The translations under genes and the position numbers were made by a program. The notes beneath the pieces were generated by a model. The model ran no database searches and had not been told where the DNA came from. It saw only the letters and a program-made list of their open reading frames with translations. Below, in pieces: positions 1 to 13,059 of a stretch of 64,000 bases of DNA. Source of the DNA: Rhytidiadelphus loreus (lineage: Eukaryota > Streptophyta > Bryopsida > Hypnales > Hylocomiaceae); NCBI GenBank assembly GCA_947034895.1, contig OX344765.1, positions 44,273,001 through 44,337,000 on the forward strand, written 5' to 3'. How positions within the stretch are numbered: position 1 is the stretch's first letter; each line of letters starts with the position of its first letter.

Positions 1-1987
1 ACTTTATATATGGTGCAATATGTTTGTGAAGTGCACTTATATGATAGTTTAAGGTTTTTTCAAGCCTTGACTTTGAAAATTCATAAAATGTACAAAAATA
101 CTCCAATAAATGGATTGTTTCTTTGAATATATATGATTCTTATTTGTCTAGAAGAAAAAATAATTTTTTATTACGATTTTCACTACTCCTATGCAATGTA
201 CACATTAGTTGATATGAACAATTTTGGATTGTTAAGCATTAGAATTGAATCACAATAGAACAAATGTAATTATTTGTAATTGCAATATTTTAAGTTGAAC
301 TTAACATGTTGGGTGATTTGATAGTGCAACAAATTCTTCAAGCTAATAGAACATGATATTGTTAAAATACTGTAGATATATCACCTCTAATTATACTTTA
401 TTATTCAGTTCAACTACTTGAGTGGACATGGCAACAAAAATACACACCATGAAGACATTTTTGGATATAAATGTTTTTTTGTCTATACATTTTGAACTTC
501 ATACATTCAATTTTGTTGATTATATAAAAATATATATAAAAAGAGAGATTTCATTAATATTTTAATAATATCGCTCTTAAAATACTGTAAAAATCAAAAT
601 TTTAGGGGTTATTTTGGAACTAATTTGCTCTTTAAATATACTTTTTTTTCTTTTTTATCATTTTAAACATTTTTTGAATAAAATGGACCCTATCTTCCTT
701 TACATTGTGTTTATAAGATTTTTGCATTATAGCTTATCCTAGCCAAAAAGTCCTTTGTTGTTGAATCCTTGAATTCTAGCAACCATCCGGTTATGTTTAT
801 ATATCTATGATGGTTAAAGAAAAGTGTAAAGGAAACTACAAAAAGAAAGGAAAAAATACACTATAAAGCCATGAAATGACCTTTGAAAAAAGATGACAAC
901 ACAAGATATGACTTGTTTTAATATTTAAAGAAGAGTGGGAGAAGGTTGTGAATGCCAAGAATGTGGAAGTGGATGTTGATGGAATTTTTCCTCATTCTTT
1001 CTATGGGAAGACTAGAGTTTGGGCAATGATGATTATAGAAATATAGATGCACATAAGGTAATTGCACCTAATTGTGATCCCTTTTTAAAATTTACCCCTA
1101 AAATTCTAATCTAAAATGTACAACTTCTATTCATGAGAATCTAGAGTTGTTTTTTAGTACACTTATTTTCAATCATTTGGAAGTTCATAGTTTATTCATA
1201 TATTGTCCAAAAATGCATACAAAAAATATCTAGAATACTCTTTTGACTTCCAACAAGATCCACCAAAAATATAAGGCAATTTAATAAGGATAATAATGCT
1301 CAATTGCTTATTTAGACACACTTATATGGTTTTAGCTTCCATGTACAAAACTAGACAATTGCTATATAGAAAAGACAAAAGATTTTTCATAATTGTACGT
1401 ACACGTGTGCAATATTAATTTTGAAAGAGATGAATGAGAATTGTTGGCCATTAAATTTATAGGGAAAGGCTCATGAAGACAACCTTTTTTTTTTCTTTTT
1501 TTTTGAACAAATGAATGAGCCATTGCATTAGAGAAAAAAACAAACACAGTACAAGGCAGCCAAGCCATATGAGGTTGGACAATGAAGAGATAAGAGCAAA
1601 ACAAAAAGAAACAAAGAACGCTAAATGAAGGAACAAAGAGGGGGGCCCTTCTTGTTTCAACAAATGAGACTATCAATCCTAAACAACTTTTCAACACCTT
1701 AAAAACTAATTTCATTGGTTGCTTTTAGTTTAACAACAAGGCATAGTTACTACTAAAATGTATTTTCTCCCTCTTCACAAAAAAATGAAACTTTACAAAA
1801 AGCAATTCCAATTCTAGAAAACTTGAAAATTGTTTTTCTATTCCGACACAGCATGGAAGTTCGCTCTAAATTAGCACCGGCATTATTGGTCCAAATATGC
1901 AATGAGGGTGACCGAGGTCTGAACCATCGAACGAACAGAACCAGAACGAACGAAGAATCACAACGATCCGTCACCATCTAGACAACG
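1..1987. other. AT-rich intergenic DNA, no gene seen
   Basis: The stretch is strongly AT-rich, with poly-A and poly-T runs and only short open frames of biased composition. No splice-site series, recognisable protein motif or RNA gene was seen. The last 100 to 150 bases become richer in C and G and probably hold the promoter and transcription start of the coatomer gene that follows, but I see no convincing TATA box. Confidence 0.6.
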
Positions 1988-2176
1988 ATGACGACCTTCA
2001 CCACCACGCTGTCCACGCACCTTCACTACCACCACCACGAGCTCGCCACTGCTTCCTTGGAGTCTGCGGATCCATTCTCACGTTGTAGCCAAGCTCGATC
2101 GCATCAAGCTCCCACAACGCCATCGCTACCGCGATTGCACACACCACCGCTGCTCGCTGCAGCTGCGCTTCCAACC
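1988..2176 (+). other. Probable 5' leader of the coatomer gene, open in frame with its ATG
   Basis: This C-rich stretch directly precedes the ATG at 2177 and lies in the same reading frame from an upstream ATG at 1988 without a stop, 63 codons in all. The encoded composition (Thr, His, Ser, Pro, Ala) is low in complexity. Beta'-COP proteins normally begin MPLRLxIK, so I read this as untranslated leader. An N-terminal extension is possible but less likely. Confidence 0.45.
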
Positions 2177-5100
2177 ATGGTACACTTCCCACATCCCCTC
2201 CCCACCTCCATCTCCTGTTTTCCTCGCATTTTCATTTCACCTTCACGACATTGTGATTTCCCTCTCAAATCTTACAACGATGGAACGTCTTTTTCTTCCC
2301 AGTTTCGTCGTCGTCGGATCTGGTGCTCGCAGTTTGCGAAACTGGATGCAGTTTAGGAGTGTAGGATTCGGAAAATGGCATTAGTTGAAATGACTGGAGG
2401 TGCAAGAAGTTTTCAGTGGACATGCTGGATTGCGGGTGGAGTGGTTTGGTAGTGTGGAATTGAGGGAGACGATGGCAATGCAACCGATCTTTTGGTTGTA
2501 GTGAGAGTGGATGGAGGAGCATTGTGTTAGCGAGATAGTGTATTTGGGGGTGGATTTATTAGGGTTGTAGGGGACTTAATTCGGGATTAGTGTGACTTGT
2601 GTTGGTGTTGGATCTATGGTCTCAAACTAGGCTCGAATCTCATACTTGGTTAACTTATTTTTGTGATTTTTTGAGATTTCGGATGAAAATATTCAAGATT
2701 CAATGTCCGTAGGTGTTACATTTGCTGTCTTCACATGCACGCCGTGCTCGTCCAAGGCTGGGGTGAATGCCCCGTTTGTCTTACGGTCGTGGAGATCTAT
2801 GGCTTGAGGTTTCATGACTGATTGATAATCAAGCAAACAAAAATTTTGCGATAATGTAGAGACTTCAGAGGGATAAAGCATTGAACGGATCGTTGAACGG
2901 ATTGATGGGGTTGGCGTGTGTCAAAGTAAATACCGTGATTTGTTTTGTTCTTTGTCGTCATAAAAGTCTTTGGCTAACCTAATATCTTACGATGGGTTGT
3001 ACTGGGTGGGGCATTTCTGGGGTAGGATCTGGTCCATTCTTTTATAACCCATCCTCTAGAGGAATCTTTTTTCTCACGAAGATTCTATGCTTCAAGATTT
3101 TTTAAACTCCTGCCAGTTCTACTTCATTCTCTTCTACTAACCATTTGATTGCTTCACCATCCTTTCTACTATTCTCTCCTTTCTTATGCCTAGTCATGAG
3201 CCTATACAGGATTTCTACTCACAGGAGGTTCTTCTAAGTGACTCAAGAATGTTATGTTGGTTCCCAAATGTTGATGCATTTGAAGCTCTTTGGTACAAAT
3301 GAGTGGCAATACAGCTAAAAAGCAGGTTGTGATAGGGTAACGTACCCTGAAAGTATAAAGTCTATGATTATTTATACTTTGAGAATGCGATGGCGGTGTG
3401 TGTCAGCCTTGAACGTGTGAAACCATTTTGCTCCATTTTAGTGTTATACCACAGCAACCCACTGAGCTAGGAGTGATGGCTCGAATAGAACTGGAGAGTA
3501 CTCGTCTTTTTAATTGGACTGTTTCATTGTATTTCGAAATATTGGGGATGTATTTGTGCATGGAATTAATGTGATTCTATGTAATGCACCAGCATTTAGT
3601 GAAAGATAAGACTACTTAACCATGAAAGGACTAACAGGCCTCATGTTTTGGCTTCTAGCAATTTTATTGATTGATTGATCATATGCAATATTCTCCAGTG
3701 ATGCAAAACTTCACCCCACCTCAGAATATGATCAGTCAAATTGGTCATTTTCAGAACTTGGTCCTTCAAAGATTGTTTTTAAATTTGTGCTCTTCGATCT
3801 TATGCTCTGGAATTTCATTCTAGCACCCGTCGAATCGGTTTTGACAATTTTGTGGTCTTGAATTGTGCCACAGCCGCTCCGCCTGGAGATCAAGGTACTT
3901 TTCAACTTCTTTTTATCTCTTTTATCTCGTTCTTTCCGCAATACTCCATATGAAGATGTTACAATTTTTCACGTACGCTAAGTCTAATATAGTTGAACGA
4001 GAATTTTTTGGAACGTGCAGTATATACCTCATGACACATGTAGACCCCCCCCCCTAGGTGTTTTAGAAAACCTGTCTGTGTTAAACCCTGCGAATTCTAA
4101 CGTTATTTGGAGGCAATTTCAAACATAAACCCTACCATTTGTAACGTGGCTAGGTTTTCTGGAACAACCTCTTGGGCGGTTTCTCTACTCTTAGTCTCAT
4201 TTAGGGTGGGTAACTTAGCACTTGGGTACAAGAAAGTGAACTAAAATTGTTGACTTTAATCATGTCACATAGAGCCATTGAATTGCTTACTCTTTCTCTG
4301 ATTCTCTTCCTGCTCTTAACAGCGGAAGCTTGCGCAAAGGTCCGAGCGGGTGAAGTGCGTAGACATTCATCCAACTGAACCATGGTACTTCCTAGCTTCT
4401 CTTTGCATTTCAGATGATTTTTGACACATTGGAATCTGAAGTGGGAACTCCAAGTCTACTGAGCGACAGAACTCTGTTTGGTAGTTTCTGAAGGTTACGG
4501 ACACCGGTTTTTTAATTTTTAATTTATTTTTAAATTCAAGAGTGTACTCGTATTGTCAGGTGTTTGTGCACACCTGTGACAGTCTTCATCATTTGAATGA
4601 GTCGCCGAAACATTCTTGCCCTTTTGAGTCTCTGGGATTTACGTACTACGTACTTTGTTCTTGCTTCTCTGTCAACATTTGTGACCCATACATGCCTTCA
4701 ATTCAAAATGTGTCTTGTGAAGTAGTAAGGGTTGCATATTATATCTTTTCATGCGAATTCGAAACGTTTCGGGTAACTTTTCTCTGTCCCGACAGTGCAT
4801 GTTTTGTCATGATTGAGCTCTAACAAGTGGCCAAACTAATTTTCTTGGATTACTTGCTGCAGGATACTTACTGCTTTATATACCGGCAGTGTATGCATCT
4901 GGAACCATCAAAACCAGGTGAGAAAAAGCTTCTTTTTTCACTAGCTTGCTTCTCGTTCTGATACAGTGGACCTACTGAAAGTGCTATATTTTAGTGAATA
5001 GTCCATGCAATAATCAGCCATGGGATTTACATTCACTTTGTTTCAGGATTTAACGTAACTTTCCTGTTTGCTACAGACTCAAGTGAAGTCTTTCGAAGTT

Positions 5101-8100
5101 ACCGAGTTGCCAGGTACAATCTTCAATGCGTTTGTGCGTTAGATTCATTAAAGAGTAGCTGCGAGCTAGAATTTGATTCTGGAGTTTTGGAGAGGTACTT
5201 CATTGTGCAAGTATTCTTAAATGCAGTCAGTTTTTGGTTGTTTTGACTGATGATTTTGTACCAAAAGTAGTTTAAGTTCAAATCGTATTACATGCTATGT
5301 TTAACTGTAGTTAAGACACGGTGCTTGAGAATATTGTGATGTTCTGTGCACTAAATTTGATTAGTAGCGTCTCCAACGCTGCTGATATTTGCCGAGTCTT
5401 ATTTTATCCAACTCAAGAGTTGTGTACTGAAGTTATATGTTCTTGCTCGTACATGGTAGTGCGATCTGCGAAGTTTATTTCCCGCAAGCAGTGGGTTGTC
5501 GCCGGTGCAGACGACATGTTCATTCGGGTCTACAATTACAACACTATGGACAAAGTGATACAATTTGAGGCTCACTCTGACTACATTCGCAGCCTAGTAG
5601 TTCATCCTTCCTTGCCCTATGTTCTGTCTTCGTCTGATGATATGCTCATCAAGCTCTGGGACTGGGACAAGGGTTGGACTTGCACTCAGATTTTCGAAGG
5701 GCATTCTCATTATGTCATGCAAGTGACCATTAACCCCAAGGATAATAACACTTTTGCAAGTGCTTCTTTAGACCGCACAATTAAGGTAGGCCTCTTCTTG
5801 TCAATCTTTGTTTGCATTCTTAGATTGGTTCAATCGTAGACTCTTCTATTTTTCTGTAATGTCGTTGTTAAAAGACAAATTTCTCTGTTATTGATCATTT
5901 TAGATGCTGCTATCATGTTTCTTTTTTCTCAACGTATCCCAGACAGGGAATGATTTTGATGTTTGTATTATAAGCAGATCTGGAATTTGGGTTCCCCTGA
6001 ACCCAACTTCACTCTGGAAGCTCATCAGAAAGGTGTGAATTGTGTGGAGTACTTCAGCGGCGGTGATCGACCTTACCTTATAACTGGTTCGGATGATCAA
6101 ACTGCGAAGGTAACCTTCGCACGGTCTTCTCCTGTGCTTGATTATGGAGTTCAATGTCATAGCGATGGACTAAGATTTATTCGGGCACTGAAATATTAGT
6201 GTTCAAAGTCTACAATGTTTACACCTTTTGAAATAATGTAGCTTGCTCTAACTTTTGTTTCATGCGTCGTAAGGACCTGGAATCAAATTGTGTGCTTTAT
6301 TGTTATGGAGTAGGTTTGGGATTACCAGACTAAAAGCTGCGTTCAAACACTCGAGGGACACACACACAATGTAACGGCTGTGGCATTCCACCCAGAGTTG
6401 CCAATTGTCCTTACAGGGTCAGAAGATGGGACAGTCCGCATCTGGCATTCAACCACTTATAGGTTAGTACTTTGTGATGTTTTTTTCAGATTTCTTGTAT
6501 ACCGTGGTATCATCCATATATATTCTAGATCCTTCAGATGGTGCTTGCAATCATCAAATTATCTCTGGACATTAGAGAGAATATGGGAGATCTCATTAGA
6601 ACATGTTGATCATGTTTGGTGGTGTAAAAAGTGGTGCCAAGTTCTGCATGAGTCAAAATTTCACAATCTATGTCATGTAACAATAGTAGCATTACTTTAG
6701 TGAAAATGGTGTCACTATTGAGAATGATAATGACGCTGTTGGGTAGAAAATGCCATATTAAGAAGAGTGATTGAGAGGAACAATAGCACTTTGACAGGAA
6801 TAGGGTCATTGTTAAAGAAATGATGGTGATGTCTTGTTGGGAACCCGTTTCAACCATCTTTCTCTTCTAATTTACTAATTTTTAAGTTTGTATTCCACAT
6901 ATTGCAAGCACTGCTTTTACAGCTAGTGATATTGTCTGAATATGTCATAGATTGGAGAATACTCTAAACTATGGCCTGGAGCGAGTGTGGACAATTGGTT
7001 ATATTAAGGGCTCAAACAGGTAAGTTGACTGTAAGAGCTTAAATTTTAGGCAATAATGTATTGCACACCTGTTTTCATGTTACGTGTGTCTTTTCTCTTT
7101 CAAGAGTCTGTGTTCATCTCGCTTTGGAGTATGATTTTCTAGTTGTCTCAATGATCCGATCGCGTTTGTACCATTTCAGTGCAACCCCAATTTTTCCGTC
7201 ATTGTGTTTCTCTACCTGACCTTTTCTTCATTCGGGGTAGGGTGGCTATTGGCTACGATGAAGGTACCATCATGATCAAACTTGGACGCGAGGAGCCTGT
7301 TGCAAGCATGGATAGCAGTGGCAAGATCATCTGGGCGAAATATAATGACATTCAGACTGTGAACATTAAAGCGGTTCCAGCAGATTTTGAGGTGTACATC
7401 AATGGCATAGAAATATGACATTCTTATGATGGGTTGGTCGTAATGTGTACAAGTTTGGATTTCATTAGTAGCTTTGGTTATCGGCATTGCTGAGGGTTTG
7501 CATTCAATTTAACAGGCCACAGATGGAGAACGGCTGCCTTTAGCAGTCAAAGAACTTGGAAGCTGCGACCTCTATCCCCAGGTGAATCTTGGTCTGTGCT
7601 TATGCTTAATGAATTTCGTCATGATTCCATAAATATTATCAGGATTTGTGAGCCTAAGGTTGCAAGGTCCACTATTACTTGCACCTTAATTCTATTGATT
7701 GTTAGAATAATAAGAGGAAAATCATGGTGAAATATATGTCATGATCTGCTCAACACTTGGTAGTTAAATCATATGGGTAGTTGATAGGACGGTTCTACCT
7801 TCACCATAACATTTTGGAGTTGTATACACTGCAGCACAAATGACATCTTTGTATCTTGCGATCGCAGAGCTTGAAACACAACCCAAACGGCAGGTTTGTG
7901 GTTGTGTGCGGTGATGGAGAGTACATTATCTATACTGCACTTGCTTGGAGAAACAGGTCTTTTGGCTCTGCCTTAGAGTTCGCTTGGTCAAACGATGGTG
8001 AATGTGCTGTGCGAGAAAGCACTTCTAAGATTAAGATCTTCAACAAGTCATTCCAGGTATTTTATCTCAACTATGAGAGTATCTTGTTGTTATCGTTATG

Positions 8101-11100
8101 ATTGGTTGTGGTTTTCTTGCAGATAGTGAATCTTGGTTGTGCGTATGTAATCGCAGTGGAATTCATATACTGAATACACCTATTAATATAGATTCCTAGA
8201 GTGACCATAGATGGTACTTCTAATAACTAGTATACAAGCGACATGCAGCGTCACTGTAGCTGCCATTAAATATTATAAGGCACCGATTTGAATCGTCAGT
8301 AATAGGTGCAATAAGCAATGCTGCAGTCTCATCTTTTACTGTAGCCTACGATTGAATTCGTATGTTTTGGTAGATCTCTTGGTTCTGTATTTTGTGATGG
8401 CTGTTACGTTTGTTTCTTGGACGAATGGATTTGGGAATTTCTTATTGAGAGCCATATTCATTTCTTAAGAATTTTTATCGAGTACTTCTGATTCTATGTT
8501 GACTATTGAGGATTTATATATGTAAAGCACATTCCCTTTGCAGGAGAGAAAAAGTATTCGGCCCACGTTCTCTGCTGAAGCCATTTATGGCGGGACCTTG
8601 TTGTCGGCGCGAACAAATGAGTTTATTTGTTTTTATGATTGGGCGGAATGCAGAGTGGTGCGGAGGATTGATGCTGTTGTGAAGGTGATTACTTTACTCA
8701 CAACTTTGAGCCCTCTGAATTCAGTTTGCTATACTGTACTTTTTTTCTGTCTGCAAGGTCTAGGTTGGATTAAGGCGATCACCGCTTTCTGGTTGCAGAA
8801 CGTCTACTGGTCTGATGGTGGAGATCTGGTTACTATTGCCAGTGACAAATCATTTTACATCCTCAAGTACAATGTAAGTATCAGATTTCTGATCTTGTGA
8901 TTTCGATGCGTTTTACTTAAAACAATACAGAGTGTTCAGTAAAATTTTACTGTTTGAAGAGCTTTTTGACAATATCACCGAGAGACTTTTCCCCATAATT
9001 CATGGGGACGTCTTCCTCTGGTCACGATGATCTTAAACAAGCCTCCGTATATTTCGTGCAGGCATGCCTTGAGGCTTAATATACGAGTTTAAAATTATAC
9101 AGTTACTACAGATATATATTTCATATTCTCAACCTCTTGAGTACCATGTGGTTGATTCGTGTCATGGTCATTGGGTCGGGGTCAATCAATGTGATTGGAT
9201 TTTCATAATTTCAGAGGGACGTCGTAACATCATATTGGGAAAGTGGCAAGCCTGTGGACGAGCAAGAAGGTGTGGAGGATGCATTTGAACTGATTCATGA
9301 AATCCCGGAGCGTGTGAGGACTGGTCTTTGGGTTGGCGACTGTTTCATCTACAATAACTCCGCCTGGCGCTTAAATTACTGTGTCGGTGGGGAGGTGAGT
9401 TGTGATTTCCGTGAGCAAGTTAATGTTTACATTGGCAGGGCATGCTGAGGCTTCTCTATTATAGAAAATAGAGAGATTTTGGACTCCCAAGTAGTTCCCC
9501 TCTTTGGAACAAGTTCATGTGATATTGTGCCTACTTGTGCATACATTTGTACCTTTCTCAATCTGTGTCAAGCAGCACTTATGGCATTTCTTAAGCGGAA
9601 AGGTGTCACTATTGAGTGAAAACACCACGTTTGAAAGAAGAGTGCTAGGAAGGAATAGTACCACTGTTCATAATACGGTGAGAATGTCTTGGGGGCCATT
9701 TCAAGCACATTCCTTTTGAAATACAATGCCATCTCATGTTGGGTCTTACCTCAATAGGTGACCACAATGTTCCATCTGGACCGTCCAATGTACCTGCTGG
9801 GATACTTGGCTAATCAAAGTCGAGTTTACCTCATCGACAAGGAGTTTAAGTAAGCAGTACTTGCTAAACTCTCATCGTGCTGAGTAGGCAATAGAGCACT
9901 GCTTGTATTATCAAGGAATCTAGCTGGATCCCCTCTAGTGGAATTTCTCACTGTAATTTTGTGTTTCCATGTTAAGATCCCATTCTCGACTTGCAAAGAA
10001 TACTGAAAACCTCAATGCTCTTAGGCCTTCGAGAAAGTAATGGGTTCTAATAGTGGCTAACAATATATGTTCTTGGAACTTGTAGTATCATGAGCTACAC
10101 CCTACTTCTCAGTTTGATTGAGTACAAGACACTGATATTGCGAGAGGATTATGAAAGAGCAGAAGAAGTGCTCCCAACCATTCCAAAGGAACACATGAAC
10201 AGGTATGATCTGCGGTACTTTTTTGGAGGGTTGTATCGGTCTGTGAGGCTGTAACTAAATTAGCAGCTGATCAAACCAAAGAGTAATTCTTTCTTCTCTA
10301 CTCCGACTCTTGTCACTACTTGTCTCACTAGATGAGAAGTAAAAGCAGATAATGAAAACTAGGGATGGACTTCAAGACTGTTCTTACGTTCGTGTTGCCT
10401 ACGGTGACGAACCTCTAAGTCAAGCAAGTTGCATGACAGTGTTGGACGTTTTCTGGAGTCACGTGGAATGGTGGAGGAAGCTCTTAATGTTGCTACAGAC
10501 CCCGATTATAAGTTTGAGCTCGCTGTGCAGCTCGGCAAGCTCGACGTGGCCAAGGTCATAATTTTTCTATGACCTGTTATCTCCATGCAGTTCATTATCA
10601 TAATTGAAGAATTGCATAGAGTGAGAAGTGACTTTGAGGTTGAACTCCTCAGATCTTGTTAACTATTGGATTTGTTATGATCATTGTTGAATTTTATGTC
10701 ACATAAGATGGAATTAAGAACTTTGATTCACTTGAAGCTCATTGTGTTCTGCCATTTAGTTTTGGCTTCCAGCTGATGTTAGTCCTGCACTAAGTAGTAC
10801 TGCTTGCATGCGTTATTTGATACAGGCTATTGCTGAAGAATCTCACAGTGAGTCCAAGTGGAAGCAGTTGGGTGAATTGGCAATGTCTGCTGGAAAGGTA
10901 CAAGTCTGCTTGAAGTCGGTGAATGGTTTCATTTAATGTCTCTTGGGGTTTCGCCAAGGCCTACATGTTTATCTGTCAGTGCTCCTTGTTTGTTAATATT
11001 AAGGGAGGCTGTTTGTTTTGTTTTGTTTGTCATGTCGAGATGTCACAAACTTGAATCCCTCCGAGGGCGCTTGCTTTATCATTTGAAAACCTCAGCAAGG

Positions 11101-13059
11101 AGTGATGCACTTTTCCTATTTCATTTTATTTAGGCAGGAAGTTATTGGATTTCAGATTACCAACACACATACACACACACACACACACACAAATATCGAA
11201 ATTTAATAGAAATTTAAAAAGTTCAACTTCTGCTGGGGTTACCTTGCTCACATAGGTGGTTGCTGTAATTCTGCTCAATGACACATGCCGTACTAGTTTG
11301 AAATTAATTCCAGCGGTTGGCATGTCTTTTCTGCAGTTGGATGTTGCAGAGGAATGTCTCCGGCATGCCAAGGATCTAAGTGGTTTGCTCCTACTCTATT
11401 CAGCTGTAGCCAATGCCGAGGGTCTGGAAAAGCTTTCTGTATCAGCAAAAGAGGACGGCAAAAACAATGTTGCTTTTCTATCGTTATTCCTGCTTGGAAA
11501 GGTGGAAGATTGTGTTGAACTGCTCATAGAAAGGTAAGTGCGTTGCCGCTACGCAGTGTTACGGTTTCTGAAAGGAGTATCTGGAGTCTATTTGTATTTG
11601 AGTTCATAGCTTGCGCAGTAAAAAATGAAACTGTCTGACACGGTTGAATAATGGTGCAGATAGATCAGTGTCTCTGTTTTTAATTCTCGAGATTTCTATT
11701 TGGCAGCAATCGAATTCCTGAAGCTGCGTTTATGGCACGTACGTACTTACCAAGCCAAGTATCCAGAATAATTATTCTCTGGCGCAATGATTTGAAAAAG
11801 GTATATTCTATATTTAAACCCCTAAAGAGTCGAGATACCCAAACGTTTGTTTTAGTATTTCTTAGCAGTTCTTATATGGGCACTTTCTTTTGTTCAATTT
11901 TATGCAATGTTCTTAACCAATAGTCGTGCTAGTTATAAAAGTTTAGGTTTCATTTCTCTATATGTGTTAAGTGGTAAATATATTTTTTTGGTGATGGCAG
12001 ATCAATCCGAAGGCTGCAGAATCTTTGGCAGATCCTGAAGAATACCCCAACTTATTTCCAGACTGGGAATCTGCATTGGCTGTGGAACTCGAGTCGAAGG
12101 AGCAAAGGTAACGAGAATTGTAATTGCTTCTGCTGCTGCGTCACATTCTTGTTGTGGTTGCCATTCTCTATCTCACACTTTTACTTCAGTAATACGTTTT
12201 ACTTGTAATGCAATCATGAACAAGTTTCTAGTACTGAGATATGTGTACTAGATAATGATGCTTGGACAACTGGTTACTGTAATGCCAGGAGCAATTATAT
12301 TCCTGCAGCAAATTACTTGAGCTACATCAATGGTGTTGATGAAGAGTTGACTGAAGATTTGCAAGGCCTCGACATCAATGGGGACGAGCCTACAGAAAAT
12401 GGCCATGGTTTGCAGGAGGTACAGCAATACAAGATAAATATCGTAAATTTCTTCGTTGATCTCAATATGGTTTTCAGTGCTTTCTTCTGAGATTTACTGC
12501 TCTGAGCAGTGAATTTCAATAAATTGGATTGTTTCAGGACGTTTTTGACACTTCATAATGAGAATCTTCACCGTGATTCATGGGGAGGACTCCCTCCGAT
12601 TATATGGAGGCCCATGAAAATCGAGAAAGTCCTCGTCATGACGTTGTCCAAAAGTTCTTGAAACAGTTTAGTTTTATTGAATCGTGTAGGGTGTGTAAAG
12701 AGATCCGTCAGATGCTTACCATTGTTGAGATCCTTGTGAGGGAGATAGTTTGTAGATCAAGCTCGGTTTAGATGTTTATTGTAAGGTGACCGCAAGGTTG
12801 TAGATTGTAGTAAGCTTTTCGCAATTTTACTAGTGTGGGAGTAGGCTTCTTTGTTTCTTTTAGAATATTTCTGTGTTGTTTAATTGATGCTGTTTGGTTA
12901 ATTCAGGGTGAGGAATACATTGCGGAGGACTTCCAAGCGGAAGAATTTCATCAAACTGATGAGGAAGGGTTTGAGGATGCGGAACAAATTCTCGATGGTG
13001 ACGGTGAGCAGGTGGAGGAAATGACAGATGGAGATGAAGAACCGTCAACAGATAGTTAG
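2177..13059 (+). CDS. COPB2: Coatomer subunit beta' (beta'-COP), 24 exons
   Basis: Beta'-COP is part of the COPI coat, which buds vesicles from Golgi membranes and binds dilysine sorting signals on cargo. Exons: 2177-2179, 3874-3894, 4323-4384, 4863-4917, 5077-5113, 5460-5785, 5978-6109, 6314-6462, 6951-7019, 7241-7391, 7516-7581, 7868-8056, 8544-8684, 8799-8873, 9215-9394, 9758-9849, 10086-10202, 10440-10554, 10826-10897, 11337-11533, 11707-11800, 12001-12107, 12289-12418, 12907-13059. All introns are GT-AG and every phase agrees, giving 2,733 nt and 910 residues, close to plant beta'-COP. Visible are PLRLEIK at the N-terminus, WD40 repeats ([25 protein letters not shown]) over roughly residues 1-300, a second propeller to about 600, a helical region ([15 protein letters not shown]) and a Glu/Asp-rich tail. 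The first coding exon is only the ATG, inferred from ATG|GT at 2177 because exon 2 has no ATG of its own. The gene looks intact. Confidence 0.95.
11163..11190. repeat. (AC)n microsatellite in a coatomer intron
   Basis: A run of AC dinucleotides with one interruption lies in the intron between coatomer exons 19 and 20 (10898-11336). It is upstream of the acceptor at 11336 and does not touch coding sequence. Length variation would be expected. Confidence 0.9.
12538..12558 (+). other. Possible alternative terminal exon of the coatomer gene
   Basis: Within the last intron (12419-12906) a good acceptor (TTGTTTCAG) is followed in the correct phase by six codons and a stop (DVFDTS, TAA at 12556-12558). 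Joined to exon 23 (which ends 12418, phase 0) it would replace the 50-residue acidic tail with six residues. Sequence after the stop could serve as an alternative 3' UTR. Nothing here proves use, and the tail encoded by 12907-13059 is the typical ending for the family. Confidence 0.3.

Noticed and set aside
1362..1977. Minus-strand open frames upstream of the coatomer gene
   Set aside because: Phe/Lys-rich low-complexity translation of T-rich DNA, overlapping in two frames, no splice or domain support.
2265..2522. Minus-strand open frame opposite the first coatomer intron
   Set aside because: No motif, and it lies inside the leader and intron of a well-supported gene on the other strand.
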